From Flagellimonas profundi (GTDB lineage: Bacteria; Bacteroidota; Bacteroidia; Flavobacteriales; Flavobacteriaceae), in the NCBI RefSeq assembly GCF_017313275.1, contig NZ_JAFLNM010000001.1:806001-870000 (forward strand): a stretch of DNA of 64,000 nt, read 5' to 3'. Every line of letters begins with the position of its first letter. Position 1 is the first letter of the stretch. The notes under the pieces are model-generated. The model did not search any database and was not told the origin of the DNA. It saw only the letters and a list, made by a program, of their open reading frames with translations. This document shows, piece after piece, positions 32,522 through 42,242 of this stretch. The position numbers were made by a program, and so were the translations under genes.

Positions 32522-33084
32522 TATAAATTTTTAAGTGTTTCCAAAATAAAATCAATCCGATTTAGGACTTCATCTTTTGGCACTTCGATGGGGTTATAGC
32601 CAAATTGTGTATAGACTTTCATCAAGGAATGATGAATGCTCTCTGCTTCTTCAAAGGTTTCCATCCGTTCATTATCGGAAATATAAATTTCTTTCCAAGG
32701 GGGAACAATAAAAACCGAATCGTATCTATGGTTTTCGCAATGTGAAATAAAAAAGTGGTCGTATTCTTGACCGAAAAAGTCCATATAGGCCAGTACATCC
32801 GGTATGCCCCGGTCAAAAAAACTAATGGGGGCATCAATATGGAGCGATTCCTTGAAATGGGAAGTTCTGCCCTTCAACAAATCTTTGTTGAACTGCAGCG
32901 CATCATCTACAAATACAAGTGGGTTGGAAATATATTCCTCGGACTGTCCCTCTTCCTTTGCTTTGGAGGTCATGTCCCTGATAATTTCGTGAAAGCAATG
33001 GAAACCTTTGCTTTCCAATCCATTTACTATAGATGTTTTCCCTGTACCGGGTGCTCCCGTAATAACTATTTTACTCTTGCCCAA
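32521..33084 (-). CDS. AAA-family ATP-binding protein (AAA_28/NadR-kinase-like)
   Basis: A 187-aa P-loop protein: VITGAPGTGKTSIVNGLE near residue 7, the acidic region FDRGIPDVLAYMDFFG and VFIVPPWKEIYISDNERM. This is the pattern of small nucleoside/nucleotide-kinase-like ATPases annotated as AAA_28; a kinase activity is plausible, the substrate unknown. First gene of the AAA-recQ-fmt unit. Confidence 0.82.
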   Translation of the reverse strand: MGKSKIVITGAPGTGKTSIVNGLESKGFHCFHEIIRDMTSKAKEEGQSEEYISNPLVFVDDALQFNKDLLKGRTSHFKESLHIDAPISFFDRGIPDVLAYMDFFGQEYDHFFISHCENHRYDSVFIVPPWKEIYISDNERMETFEEAESIHHSLMKVYTQFGYNPIEVPKDEVLNRIDFILETLKNL

Positions 33085-33172
33085 AGACCTTTAATTAATA
33101 CTACAAAGTAATGAAATCGTCGGAAGGAAAAAAAATTGATGGGTAAGCCATATATTTGTATAAAATTGAGGT

Positions 33173-33460
33173 ATGGATAAGAAGGATACAGAAGAATTCT
33201 ACGAGAAGCTAAAGGAGAAATTGTTGGATAGTACGAGTTGGCCATCCATCTACCTCTACAAATTCATTGTACCAACCGACGAGGAGCGAATCTCTCAAAT
33301 TCATGAAATTTTTGACAACACCGGAGCCGTTATAGAGTCCAAAAAATCTAAGAAAGGGACTTATACCAGCTTATCCATTACGGTTCATTTACAGAATCCT
33401 GATGAAGTTATCCTGAAATACAAGGAAGTTTCCGTTGTAGAAGGGGTTATTTCCCTGTAA
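33173..33460 (+). CDS. DUF493 family protein (YbeD-like)
   Basis: A 95-aa protein with the ferredoxin-like pattern of DUF493: YLYKFIVPTDEERISQIHEI and the closing YTSLSITVHLQNPDEVILKY then GVISL. Conserved small protein of unknown or regulatory function. It precedes DUF4290 and murA on the same strand. Confidence 0.88.
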   Translation: MDKKDTEEFYEKLKEKLLDSTSWPSIYLYKFIVPTDEERISQIHEIFDNTGAVIESKKSKKGTYTSLSITVHLQNPDEVILKYKEVSVVEGVISL

Positions 33461-33542
33461 ACCCTTTGTTTGCCATAATTTTATTAATTTGCAGGCGTTA
33501 TCGGATTGACTTTCCAATTATCAAATTTCTAAACACATTAGT

Positions 33543-34190
33543 TTGAACGAAGTATACAACCTAGAATACAATACAGAGCGTCCAAAACTCTTTATTCCCG
33601 AATATGGCCGTCATTTTCAGAAAATGGTGGACTATGCAGTTACCATAGAAGACCGTGATGAACGAAACAGGGTGGCCAAGTCCATCATCAGTGTAATGGG
33701 AAATTTACAGCCCCACCTAAGGGATGTTCCAGATTTCCAACATAAGCTCTGGGACCAGTTGTTTATTATGGCCGATTTTAAATTGGACGTGGATTCCCCG
33801 TTCCCCATTACCTCAAAAGAGGTTTTGCAACAACGACCAGAACCTTTGGAGTATCCGCAAAACTATCCGAAATACCGTTTTTATGGTAACAACATCAAAA
33901 GAATGATCGATGTGGCCGTAAAGTGGGAAGAAGGTGATAAGAGGTCTGGTTTGGAATATGCCATTGCCAACCACATGAAAAAATGTTATTTGACCTGGAA
34001 CAAGGATACGGTCGAAGATATTGTGATATTCAATCACTTAAAGGAATTGAGCGATGGACAGATTGATTTGGCCAAAAGCGATGAGAGTTTGACGGAAAGC
34101 GGACAGTTCCTAAAGAACAGACCAAGCAGATCCAAGTCCAGCAGTAACCGCGGTAAAAAAGGACAAAGAAGTCGCAAAAAACGATACTAA
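33543..34190 (+). CDS. DUF4290 domain protein
   Basis: A 215-aa protein that apparently starts at TTG 33543 (no ATG before residue 28, and the conserved N-terminus YNLEYNTERPKLFIPEYGRH lies upstream of it). The fold is helical with a Lys/Arg/Ser-rich disordered tail (SRSKSSSNRGKKGQRSRKK), suggesting nucleic-acid contact. DUF4290 is specific to Bacteroidota and regularly encoded just upstream of murA, here by 15 bp. Function unknown. Confidence 0.85.
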   Translation: MNEVYNLEYNTERPKLFIPEYGRHFQKMVDYAVTIEDRDERNRVAKSIISVMGNLQPHLRDVPDFQHKLWDQLFIMADFKLDVDSPFPITSKEVLQQRPEPLEYPQNYPKYRFYGNNIKRMIDVAVKWEEGDKRSGLEYAIANHMKKCYLTWNKDTVEDIVIFNHLKELSDGQIDLAKSDESLTESGQFLKNRPSRSKSSSNRGKKGQRSRKKRY

Positions 34191-34205
34191 ATTCCAAAGG
34201 AATAA

Positions 34206-35513
34206 ATGGGTACATTTCGAATAGAGGGCGGACACCAGTTGCATGGTGAAATTACGCCTCAAGGGGCAAAGAACGAAGCACTGCAGATTCTTTGTGCCGT
34301 ATTGCTTTCAGAAGAAAAAATTACCATAAACAACATACCTGACATTGTAGATGTCAATAAATTGATTGCCCTTCTTGAGGATTTGGGAGTTAAAATCCAA
34401 AAGAAAGGCAAGGGTTCCTATACCTTCAAGGCAGACGATGTCAATTTGGATTACCTGCAATCCGCAAAGTTCAAGGAAGATGGTCGCGGACTTAGGGGTT
34501 CCATTATGTTGGTAGGACCATTATTGGCAAGGTTTGGTAAAGGATACATTCCGAAACCTGGTGGCGATAAGATCGGAAGGCGAAGATTGGATACCCATTT
34601 TGAAGGATTTATAAAGCTTGGAGCACAGTTCCGTTACAACAAAGAAGAACACTTTTATGGTGTAGAAGCCGATAAGCTCACGGGAACTTACATGTTGTTG
34701 GACGAAGCTTCGGTTACAGGTACTGCCAATATTGTTATGGCCGCTGTTCTGGCGGAAGGAACAACCACAATTTACAATGCTGCATGCGAACCTTATTTGC
34801 AACAATTATGCAAAATGTTGAATCGCATGGGGGCAAAGATCACCGGCATCGGATCCAACTTATTGAAAATTGAAGGAGTGGATTCCTTGGGAGGCACCGA
34901 ACATACCATGTTGCCCGATATGATCGAGATAGGTAGTTGGATAGGTCTGGCCGCCATGACACAAAGTGAACTTACCATAAAAAATGTAAGTTGGGACGAT
35001 CTGGGTCAAATTCCGACTGTTTTCAGGAAATTGGGAATTACGCTGGAGCGCAAAAACGATGATATCTTTATTCCAAAACACGAAGAGGGATACGAAATAC
35101 AAAATTTTATTGACGGGTCTATCCTTACCATTGCCGATGCGCCATGGCCTGGGCTTACTCCTGATTTGTTGAGCATTATTTTGGTTGTTGCCACTCAGGC
35201 AAAGGGTGAATTACTTGTTCATCAAAAGATGTTCGAGAGCCGATTGTTTTTTGTGGACAAACTCATTGATATGGGAGCAAAAATAATTCTTTGCGATCCC
35301 CATCGTGCCACAGTCATTGGTCACGATTTTAATTCCACTTTAAAGGCCACCACCATGGTATCGCCCGATATTAGGGCAGGAGTATCCCTTTTGATCGCTG
35401 CATTGTCCGCTAAGGGTACATCCACTATACATAATATTGAGCAGATAGATCGTGGTTATGAAAATATAGATGAGCGCTTACGCGCCATAGGAGCCAATAT
35501 AGTGAGGTTGTAA
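34206..35513 (+). CDS. murA: UDP-N-acetylglucosamine 1-carboxyvinyltransferase
   Basis: A 435-aa protein matching MurA length. The N-terminus FRIEGGHQLHGEITPQGAKN carries the conserved Lys-Asn, and RGLRGSIMLVGPLLARFG and ASVTGTANIVMAAVLAEG follow. The usual catalytic Cys loop region (PGGDKIGRRRLDTHFEG) shows Asp at the position generally occupied by Cys, so the enzyme may be fosfomycin-insensitive, as in some lineages; this needs alignment. It catalyses the first committed step of peptidoglycan synthesis. Confidence 0.95.
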   Translation: MGTFRIEGGHQLHGEITPQGAKNEALQILCAVLLSEEKITINNIPDIVDVNKLIALLEDLGVKIQKKGKGSYTFKADDVNLDYLQSAKFKEDGRGLRGSIMLVGPLLARFGKGYIPKPGGDKIGRRRLDTHFEGFIKLGAQFRYNKEEHFYGVEADKLTGTYMLLDEASVTGTANIVMAAVLAEGTTTIYNAACEPYLQQLCKMLNRMGAKITGIGSNLLKIEGVDSLGGTEHTMLPDMIEIGSWIGLAAMTQSELTIKNVSWDDLGQIPTVFRKLGITLERKNDDIFIPKHEEGYEIQNFIDGSILTIADAPWPGLTPDLLSIILVVATQAKGELLVHQKMFESRLFFVDKLIDMGAKIILCDPHRATVIGHDFNSTLKATTMVSPDIRAGVSLLIAALSAKGTSTIHNIEQIDRGYENIDERLRAIGANIVRL

Positions 35514-35522
35514 TATTATTTA

Positions 35523-37490
35523 CTAATCCTTTGGGATCAGTATGGTCACACGTGTACCCGTATTGTTGTTTAAGTTTTCCACTTTTACCAAATCCTGATT
35601 TGAAAAACCCTTTAATGCATTAATCCTTTTTTCTGTAAGGTACATTCCTCTGGATATCCTATTGTGGTCTTTCGCGGCGTTGGACTTTATTATCCCCAAA
35701 CCGTTGTCTTCAATAACACATTCCATATGATTTCCTTTGTCATTAAAAGTGATGGTCAGGTGTTTCGAACCTTTTTTCGGCATCAAGCCATGAACAATGG
35801 CATTTTCAATGTAAGGTTGAACCAAAAGCATGGGAATTTCATATTTGTCGAGGTCCAAATTTTCATCAATATCAAAGGAATAGCTGAAGGAATCATCAAA
35901 ACGAAGGGCTTCCAATTCAATATATATTTTTAAGAGCTCAATTTCTTCCCGCAGTACCAAGCTCACGTTGATGGAGCTTTCTAAAACTTGCCGTAACAGT
36001 TTTGAAAATTTGCTGAGATATATGAGAGCTCCTTTTTTGTTGTCCGAGTTGATAAGGTGTTGAATTGAGCTAAGGGAATTAAAGATAAAATGAGGGTTCA
36101 TTTGGGCCCTCAGCATTCTTTTTTCCAATTCCACGTTCATTTCCTCTATAACTTGTTTTTGCTCGGAAATCAATGTGTTTTTTTCTCTAAGGATCGTATT
36201 TGATTTCCGTTTGTTACGATAACGATAATATAGTAAGCTGGCCGAAAACATGAATAAAGCGGAAATGATTGCAAGATAGATTATGCGTTTTTTGTTCGAT
36301 TCGACCCTGGTGTTCAACAAGGCCAATTCCAACTCATTTTCTTTAATTTCTTTATCCTTTAAATAGACTTCGTGCTTTATCTGGAGGTTTTGGATTTCCT
36401 TGACCTTGGTCTCGTTCATTAGGCTATCCTTATAGGCCATGGCTTGATTTGAATGAAAAATCGCTTTTTCGAATTGGTCTATGGTATTATAAATTTCAAA
36501 TGCTTTTTCGTGCGCTTCCCGTTTTTTCTCATAGGCTCCCTGTAGGCCTTTCAATACCTCAATGTTTTTATTGGAATACACTATGGCACGATCGAATTTT
36601 TTTTGATGGAACATCAGATTGGCCAAATTATAGTACACCACTGCCTTTCCTTGTTCAAGGGAAAGTTGTTTAGCTAAATCCAATGCTTTCAAAAGGTATT
36701 CTTGGGATAATTCCCATTGTTCCAACTGCAGGTAACAATCACCAATATTGCTGTAAAGGTCGAATAATTTAATGTTGTTCTTTTGTTGTTCCCAATACGG
36801 GACTATTTTTAAAAACTTGTCCAGAGCTGCTCGGTAGTTGCCATCCGTAAAATCCATTACGGCTATATTTGCCTCAACGTCGTTCTGCATGGCCTCGCGA
36901 TCTGGCCCGTTGTAAGTTTCCAAAGCCTTCTTATAACTGGCAATGGCCTTGTCCTTTTCATCCATCAGGTCATATAAAACTCCCAAGTTGTTGTAAACGG
37001 AAGCGGCATTTCTTTTTAGGTCGAACGAATCAATTATTTTAAGGCTATTTAGATAGCTTTCCTGACTTGCGGGATAATCCCCGATACGTTTGTATACGAT
37101 TCCAAGTGAATTGTATATATCGCAAACCATGCTATGATCCTTATTTTGGTTCGCCACCGGAAGGCATTTGTTCAAATACTCCAGGGAACGTGCATAATTA
37201 TCCGTCATCCCATGGGTAAGGCCTAGGGAGTAGAGCGCATTGGCTTTACCGGTAGCAAAATCGATTTCTTTTGATTTTTCCAAACTTTGCAATCCGTAGG
37301 CTACGGCATTTTCTTTATCGATAAATCTGAATTTTATCCCTAAAAGCCTTAAGATGTTTGCTTGAGTAGTATCATCAGCAGTTTCCAGTAAGTTCCGAAG
37401 GCTATCTATCTCCTTGGTTTGAGCAGAACAGATGTGCACTAATAAGAAAAAGAGAATGGTAGGATAAATCAGGAAACCGGGGGTCTTCAT
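35523..37490 (-). CDS. TPR-repeat sensor histidine kinase (LytS-type), orphan
   Basis: A 655-aa protein with a signal peptide (MKTPGFLIYPTILFFLLVHIC), about six or seven TPR units in the periplasmic half (for example IYNSLGIVYKRIGDYPASQ), a membrane segment (IIYLAIISALFMFSASLLYY), a coiled coil and a LytS-like kinase domain with the phosphoacceptor MNPHFIFNSLSSIQHLI and a GHKL ATPase region (VIEDNGLGI). It probably senses envelope or nutrient signals and phosphorylates a LytTR regulator, but no regulator gene lies nearby. Confidence 0.9.
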   Translation of the reverse strand: MKTPGFLIYPTILFFLLVHICSAQTKEIDSLRNLLETADDTTQANILRLLGIKFRFIDKENAVAYGLQSLEKSKEIDFATGKANALYSLGLTHGMTDNYARSLEYLNKCLPVANQNKDHSMVCDIYNSLGIVYKRIGDYPASQESYLNSLKIIDSFDLKRNAASVYNNLGVLYDLMDEKDKAIASYKKALETYNGPDREAMQNDVEANIAVMDFTDGNYRAALDKFLKIVPYWEQQKNNIKLFDLYSNIGDCYLQLEQWELSQEYLLKALDLAKQLSLEQGKAVVYYNLANLMFHQKKFDRAIVYSNKNIEVLKGLQGAYEKKREAHEKAFEIYNTIDQFEKAIFHSNQAMAYKDSLMNETKVKEIQNLQIKHEVYLKDKEIKENELELALLNTRVESNKKRIIYLAIISALFMFSASLLYYRYRNKRKSNTILREKNTLISEQKQVIEEMNVELEKRMLRAQMNPHFIFNSLSSIQHLINSDNKKGALIYLSKFSKLLRQVLESSINVSLVLREEIELLKIYIELEALRFDDSFSYSFDIDENLDLDKYEIPMLLVQPYIENAIVHGLMPKKGSKHLTITFNDKGNHMECVIEDNGLGIIKSNAAKDHNRISRGMYLTEKRINALKGFSNQDLVKVENLNNNTGTRVTILIPKD

Positions 37491-37632
37491 ACAATACTTT
37501 AAAGCCAGAATAGCGTAGGTTAGCTTATGTTCAATACATACTCTGTCACGGTTTCAATTTATAAGAATTCTATTTAAAAACCCTCAAAATATTGAAGTAA
37601 TATACCTAAGAGCCACCTCTGTAAGAAAAGAG

Positions 37633-38637
37633 TTATTTTTTTACATCCAATTTCCCATCTGGGTATAGTGCAAAGCGGCCTTTGTCCTTATCGTGCACAT
37701 TATCTGGGTGTGGCCAAGGCCATCCGCCAAATTGCGTAAGGCGGTAATTTTCCATCACTTTTTGTATTTCGGCTTGCGCGTTCATCACAAAGGGGCCGTA
37801 TTTGGCAACGGGTTCACCAATAGGTTTTCCTTGCAATAACATAAAATGGGCAGTTTTGGAGCCTACTTTAATGTGGACATCTTGGGTTGGGTCCAAAACG
37901 ATTCCAAAGTTAGGTTGGATTTTTTTTTCGCCAATATGGATTTCATCACCATCATAAAAATACAGTACACGGTTTACTGTGTCGCTTGCACTGGGCAATA
38001 TATATTCCGAATCTGCATCTACATGAATGTTCCAAACAGCCACTTCGTTTTCGGGGATGGCAGCCCAAGAATCGGGAGCGGGAGCAACAGGGTCAACATC
38101 CTTGTATGTGCCGGCCACCACTTTGATTTTAGCGCTTTCCTCTTCTACAACCGGAATATCTTCGTTCCAGAGCATTTTAAAATGAGGGTCTACAAATTTT
38201 CCGGTTTTCGGTAGGTTTAACCAGATTTGAAACAATTCCAAAGTGTTTCCCTCATCATCTTTTAATAACGGAAACATTTCGGAATGCTGTACACCTCTTC
38301 CCGCGGTCATCCATTGAACATCGCCCTTTCCGAATCTGCCAGCAGCTCCCAAGGAATCGGAATGATCACAAAAGCCTTTGTTCACAATGGTTATAGTTTC
38401 AAACCCACAATGGGGATGAGAAGGAAACCCTGGTATGGTTTGTCCGTGGTACATGCGCCATTCTTTAGTCGGATCAAAATCACTTCCCAAGTTTCTTCCT
38501 TTAAGCAAAGAAGGGTCAGGCCCCATGTCGCCATTGCCTTTTGGAAAATGGTCCAAATGGTACACGCTGAACAAAAATGGATCCAACGTTTGCCAAGGAG
38601 AACTTAACGGAAAGGTTTGCAAAACAGGGTCTTTCAT
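37633..38637 (-). CDS. Pirin family protein
   Basis: A 334-aa bicupin. The N-terminal cupin has the metal site FPSHPHCGFETITIV and the later GRGVQHSEMF, as in pirins; the C-terminal cupin is present (VWNIHVDADSEYILPS). Pirins bind iron and some act as quercetinases; the cellular role in Flavobacteriia is unknown. Single gene between the histidine kinase and the amidohydrolase. Confidence 0.88.
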   Translation of the reverse strand: MKDPVLQTFPLSSPWQTLDPFLFSVYHLDHFPKGNGDMGPDPSLLKGRNLGSDFDPTKEWRMYHGQTIPGFPSHPHCGFETITIVNKGFCDHSDSLGAAGRFGKGDVQWMTAGRGVQHSEMFPLLKDDEGNTLELFQIWLNLPKTGKFVDPHFKMLWNEDIPVVEEESAKIKVVAGTYKDVDPVAPAPDSWAAIPENEVAVWNIHVDADSEYILPSASDTVNRVLYFYDGDEIHIGEKKIQPNFGIVLDPTQDVHIKVGSKTAHFMLLQGKPIGEPVAKYGPFVMNAQAEIQKVMENYRLTQFGGWPWPHPDNVHDKDKGRFALYPDGKLDVKK

Positions 38638-38661
38638 AGCGCAATTTTATAGTTTAAGATC

Positions 38662-38687
38662 AAAAAGCCTGCTTTTGGCAGGCTTTT
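38662..38687 (-). terminator. Terminator of M20 amidohydrolase gene
   Basis: AAAAGCCTGC (38663-38672) pairs with GCAGGCTTTT (38678-38687); on the minus strand a T5 run follows the stem. Located 21 bp after the amidohydrolase stop, before the pirin start. Confidence 0.85.
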
Positions 38688-38707
38688 CAATTACATTGTA
38701 ATTCAGT

Positions 38708-40135
38708 TTATTTACCAGGGATCGGTGGTGGACCATCGATCATGGCCTCATATTTTACATCACCTTTTCTGGTCTTATATTCTTCTTTTACTTTCTCCAC
38801 CAATTTAGAATCGTCAAAAAGGTCGAACATGGTCATTCCCATGGCCTTGGAGGCATAGACCATTCCTTTGTGCCCAATGCTCATTCCACCACAGGCAACC
38901 ACGGCCCATGAGTGCCAAGGAGTTCCTTTTGGAGCAACGGTAACACCAAGGTTAATGTTGGGTACATTCCAGCTAACATCACCTACATCCGTAGAGCCTC
39001 CGCCAGGTAGTTCCTCTGTTTCTTTTAAGGGATGAACCTCTCCATCCATGCCCACTTGAGGCTTTCCTGTAGCTTCTTGTATGGCCTTACCATAGGCGGT
39101 TTCCTCAACGGTATAGGTAATAGGGCCCAAAAGCTCTAGGTTGTTCTGCATTATTTTTCCTCCTTCACGGTTGACCAAGGTTTCGTAAATACCGGAGATC
39201 AAAGAATATTTATAATCCACATTGGCCATTATAGCGGCACCTTCGGCCATTGCTTTTACGCGTTCAAACGTTGGGAGCATAACATCTCTTTTGGGGTCAC
39301 GAACCCTCACCCATAAACGGGCATAATCCGGAACCACGTTCACTACTTGTCCACCGTCTTGAATATGATAATGGATACGGGATGTTGGTCTAATGTGCTC
39401 TCTGTAATAATTGATTCCGGTCGTGTACAATTCCAGGGCATCGGAGGCACTACGACCATTCCAAGGGTCGGCGGATGCGTGGGCAGCCTGTCCGTAGAAT
39501 TCTACCATAAAGTCCACCAAGGCCAATCCACTCTGTACATCGGCTTCAATTTCGGCAGAAGGGTGCCAACTTACGTTAACATCCACATCGTCCCAAAGTC
39601 CAGCTTCTACCATCCAAACTTTTCCGAAGAATTTTTCTTCGGCCGGCGTTCCGAAGAATTTCACGGTTCCTTTGATATTTCCAGCTTCGATTTGTTCTTT
39701 AATCGCAATGGCAGCTCCCAAACTGGCAGTACCGAACATGTTATGACCGCATCCATGTCCAGGTTCGCCCTCAAACCTTGGGTCTTTGGTTGGAACGGTA
39801 TTCTGCGAAAGGCCTGGAAGGGCATCAAACTCGCCCAATACACTGATTACCGGAGAACCGGACCCATAAGTGGCTACAAATGCAGTTGGAATGTTGGCCA
39901 CGCCCCGGGTAACGTTCATCCCGTTTTCTTCGGCATAATCTGCAAGTAATTTTGAAGAAATGGATTCTTCAAAAGCGGTTTCGGCCAGTGCCCAAATGGA
40001 ATCGCTGATTTTAATTAGATTTTCTTTGTGCTTTTCTACCGAAGCAACGACGGCTTTTTTGTCCTTGGTCATCTTTTGGGCCGATAAGTTCAGCGATATC
40101 AATCCCAAAAGGAGTAAGGTTGAAAGTTTCTTCAT
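38708..40135 (-). CDS. Exported M20-family amidohydrolase (AbgB-like)
   Basis: A 475-aa protein with a signal peptide (MKKLSTLLLLGLISLNLSAQ). M20D features: VLGEFDALPGL, GHGCGHNMFGTASLGAA with the metal Cys-Gly-His, FFGTPAEEKFFGKVWM with the Glu pair, and GGGSTDVGDVSW. Similar to p-aminobenzoyl-glutamate hydrolase subunit B and related aminoacylases; acts in the periplasm on an N-acyl or aminoacyl substrate that cannot be specified. Confidence 0.88.
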   Translation of the reverse strand: MKKLSTLLLLGLISLNLSAQKMTKDKKAVVASVEKHKENLIKISDSIWALAETAFEESISSKLLADYAEENGMNVTRGVANIPTAFVATYGSGSPVISVLGEFDALPGLSQNTVPTKDPRFEGEPGHGCGHNMFGTASLGAAIAIKEQIEAGNIKGTVKFFGTPAEEKFFGKVWMVEAGLWDDVDVNVSWHPSAEIEADVQSGLALVDFMVEFYGQAAHASADPWNGRSASDALELYTTGINYYREHIRPTSRIHYHIQDGGQVVNVVPDYARLWVRVRDPKRDVMLPTFERVKAMAEGAAIMANVDYKYSLISGIYETLVNREGGKIMQNNLELLGPITYTVEETAYGKAIQEATGKPQVGMDGEVHPLKETEELPGGGSTDVGDVSWNVPNINLGVTVAPKGTPWHSWAVVACGGMSIGHKGMVYASKAMGMTMFDLFDDSKLVEKVKEEYKTRKGDVKYEAMIDGPPPIPGK

Positions 40136-40235
40136 TTTAAAGGTTTTGAGTTAGTTATGTCCTGTTGGATTGGTCAAGCTTTTTAGAGACAAAGCAAAAC
40201 GGTTTCAACAGAGAACTAAAATTAACGAAAAAGCT

Positions 40236-41549
40236 TTAACTGACCGCTTCTTTATATGTTTTTAAACATCTTTCACGGGCCATTTTATGATCAACAATGG
40301 GGTCGGGATAACTCAATTCTTGAAGGTCTGGCACCCATTTGTTGATGTACCTCTTGTCCTTATCAAATTTCTTGATCTGTGTGGTTGGGTTAAATATCCT
40401 GAAATATGGAGCGGCGTCCACTCCGCTGCCTGCGGCCCATTGCCAGTTACCTACATTGCTGGCCATTTCGTAGTCCAAAAGCTTTTCGGCAAAATAGGCC
40501 TCGCCCCAGCGCCAATCAATCAACAGATGTTTACAAAGGAAACTGGCGACCAACATACGAACACGATTGTGCATATAACCTGTTTCATTCAACTGGCGCA
40601 TTCCAGCATCCACCAAAGGATACCCTGTTTTTCCATTTTTCCATTTTTCAAACTCTTCTTCATTGTTTCGCCATTCGATTCTGTCGTACTTAGATCGAAA
40701 GGCCTCATTTACAGTATGTGGAAAATGCCAAAGAATCTGCATAAAGAATTCCCTCCAGATGAGCTCGTTCCAAAAGGTCTCGTTCTTTTCATTTATGGCT
40801 TTCTTAACCATTTTCCGGATGGAAACAGTGCCAAAACGTAAATGCGGCCCCAGTCGGGAAGTTCCTTTTTCCTTGGCGGGATAGTCCCGTGTATCCTCAT
40901 ATTTTTGAATCAAATCGGAAGTAGCCGTAAAATCGGGAACTTTTATGGAAGATTCCTCAAACCCCATATCTTGTAAGGATAGTTGCGGTAAGTTATTGGA
41001 TTGATATAGTTTTTTACCGAGATCGCTAAGCGTATCGTATTCCACCAGATGGATGGATGGATTGAAATTCTCCTTCCATTTCCGCATAAATGGGGTGTAC
41101 ACTACATAAGGATCTCCATCGTCCTTCACCACTTCGTCCTTTTCAAAAATCACTTGGTCTTTAAAGGTGTTGAACTGCACATCATTTTCCTCTAAAAATG
41201 ATTTTATTTCACCGTCCCGTTCTTTGGCATATGGTTCGTAATCGTGATTGGTGTAGACCGCTTCGATAGTGTAGTTTTCCAATAATTGTTGGAAAACCTT
41301 TTTGGGTGTACCATGAAACTGTGCGATTCCGCCATCATGGTTTGTACCGAGCTGATTGCTTATTTTTTGTAGTTGCTCATGGATAAAGGTTACCCTTGCA
41401 TCATTTTTTGGGAGATTTTCAAGTATTTCGGTATCAGAAATGAATATCGGCAATACAGGAACATCGTTTTGAAGTGCCTGATACAACCCTACATTATCAT
41501 CCAACCGTAAATCACGTCTAAACCAAAAAATTATGACTTTATCTTTCAT
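40236..41549 (-). CDS. phr: Deoxyribodipyrimidine photo-lyase
   Basis: A 437-aa protein from ATG 41549, which overlaps the SDR stop (TAATG); an extension to 41609 lies inside the SDR gene. N-terminal photolyase domain VIIFWFRRDLRLDDNVGL; the FAD-binding C-terminal half includes WNELIWREFFMQILWHFP, GYPLVDAGMRQLNETGYMHN and NWQWAAGSGVDAAPYFRIFN, all diagnostic for class I photolyases. It repairs cyclobutane dimers with blue light. Third gene of the SRPBCC-SDR-phr operon, a common flavobacterial light-repair cluster. Confidence 0.93.
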   Translation of the reverse strand: MKDKVIIFWFRRDLRLDDNVGLYQALQNDVPVLPIFISDTEILENLPKNDARVTFIHEQLQKISNQLGTNHDGGIAQFHGTPKKVFQQLLENYTIEAVYTNHDYEPYAKERDGEIKSFLEENDVQFNTFKDQVIFEKDEVVKDDGDPYVVYTPFMRKWKENFNPSIHLVEYDTLSDLGKKLYQSNNLPQLSLQDMGFEESSIKVPDFTATSDLIQKYEDTRDYPAKEKGTSRLGPHLRFGTVSIRKMVKKAINEKNETFWNELIWREFFMQILWHFPHTVNEAFRSKYDRIEWRNNEEEFEKWKNGKTGYPLVDAGMRQLNETGYMHNRVRMLVASFLCKHLLIDWRWGEAYFAEKLLDYEMASNVGNWQWAAGSGVDAAPYFRIFNPTTQIKKFDKDKRYINKWVPDLQELSYPDPIVDHKMARERCLKTYKEAVS

Positions 41550-42241
41550 TAACTCACGTTTAAACTGGACATTCCGCCATCTACCCCAATAACCTGTCCT
41601 GTAATCCATGAATTATCGGAATCCAGTAAAAAGGTAGCCATGTTCGCAATATCCGCTGCATTGCCGACTCTTTTCATGGGATGTCTTTCGGCCATCATCT
41701 CTTTTTTCTTGTCATTGCTCAACAGCCGCTCCGATAAGGGAGTATCCACCAAGGAAGGGGCGATTACGTTCACCCTTACTTTTGGTGCGTATTCTGCCGC
41801 CAGGGCACGGGCAAATCCCTCGATAGCTCCTTTTGCCGCCGAAACACTGGTGTGGAATGGCATTCCCGTTCCCACGGCCACAGTACTGAAAAATACCATG
41901 CTTGAACCTTCGTTCATTCTGTTGATGATGGATTTTACCGTTTTTGCCAAAGCGATAAAATTGATTTCCATATCGTTTTGAATGGTATCGACACCCATTG
42001 TTTTAAATGGTTTCAGATTGATGCTCCCCGGGCAATATACAAAGCCGTCCAATTTTTCGGGGATTGCCTTTTCGGAGATGTCCTCGGTCAGGGCATCAAA
42101 AGAAATGTGGGTGATGTCCAAACCTGAAAGATCCTCATTACTTCGACTGGCTACATATACCTGATTATTTTTGGAAAGTTTCTTGGCCAGTTCCAATCCA
42201 ATTCCATAAGAGCCACCAATCAATAATATATTCTTTTTCAT
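41549..42241 (-). CDS. Short-chain dehydrogenase/reductase
   Basis: A 230-aa protein from ATG 42241 (MKKNILLIGGSYGIG), 1 bp after the SRPBCC stop; an earlier start would overlap that gene. Rossmann loop GGSYGIGLELAKKL, a catalytic Ser-Tyr/Lys region of the SDR type where FHTSVSAAKGAIEGF replaces the usual YxxxK Tyr with Ser, and the C-terminal GQVIGVDGGMSSLNVS. The replacement of Tyr suggests altered or lost classical activity. Substrate unknown; conserved beside photolyase. Confidence 0.88.
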   Translation of the reverse strand: MKKNILLIGGSYGIGLELAKKLSKNNQVYVASRSNEDLSGLDITHISFDALTEDISEKAIPEKLDGFVYCPGSINLKPFKTMGVDTIQNDMEINFIALAKTVKSIINRMNEGSSMVFFSTVAVGTGMPFHTSVSAAKGAIEGFARALAAEYAPKVRVNVIAPSLVDTPLSERLLSNDKKKEMMAERHPMKRVGNAADIANMATFLLDSDNSWITGQVIGVDGGMSSLNVS

Positions 42242-42242
42242 G

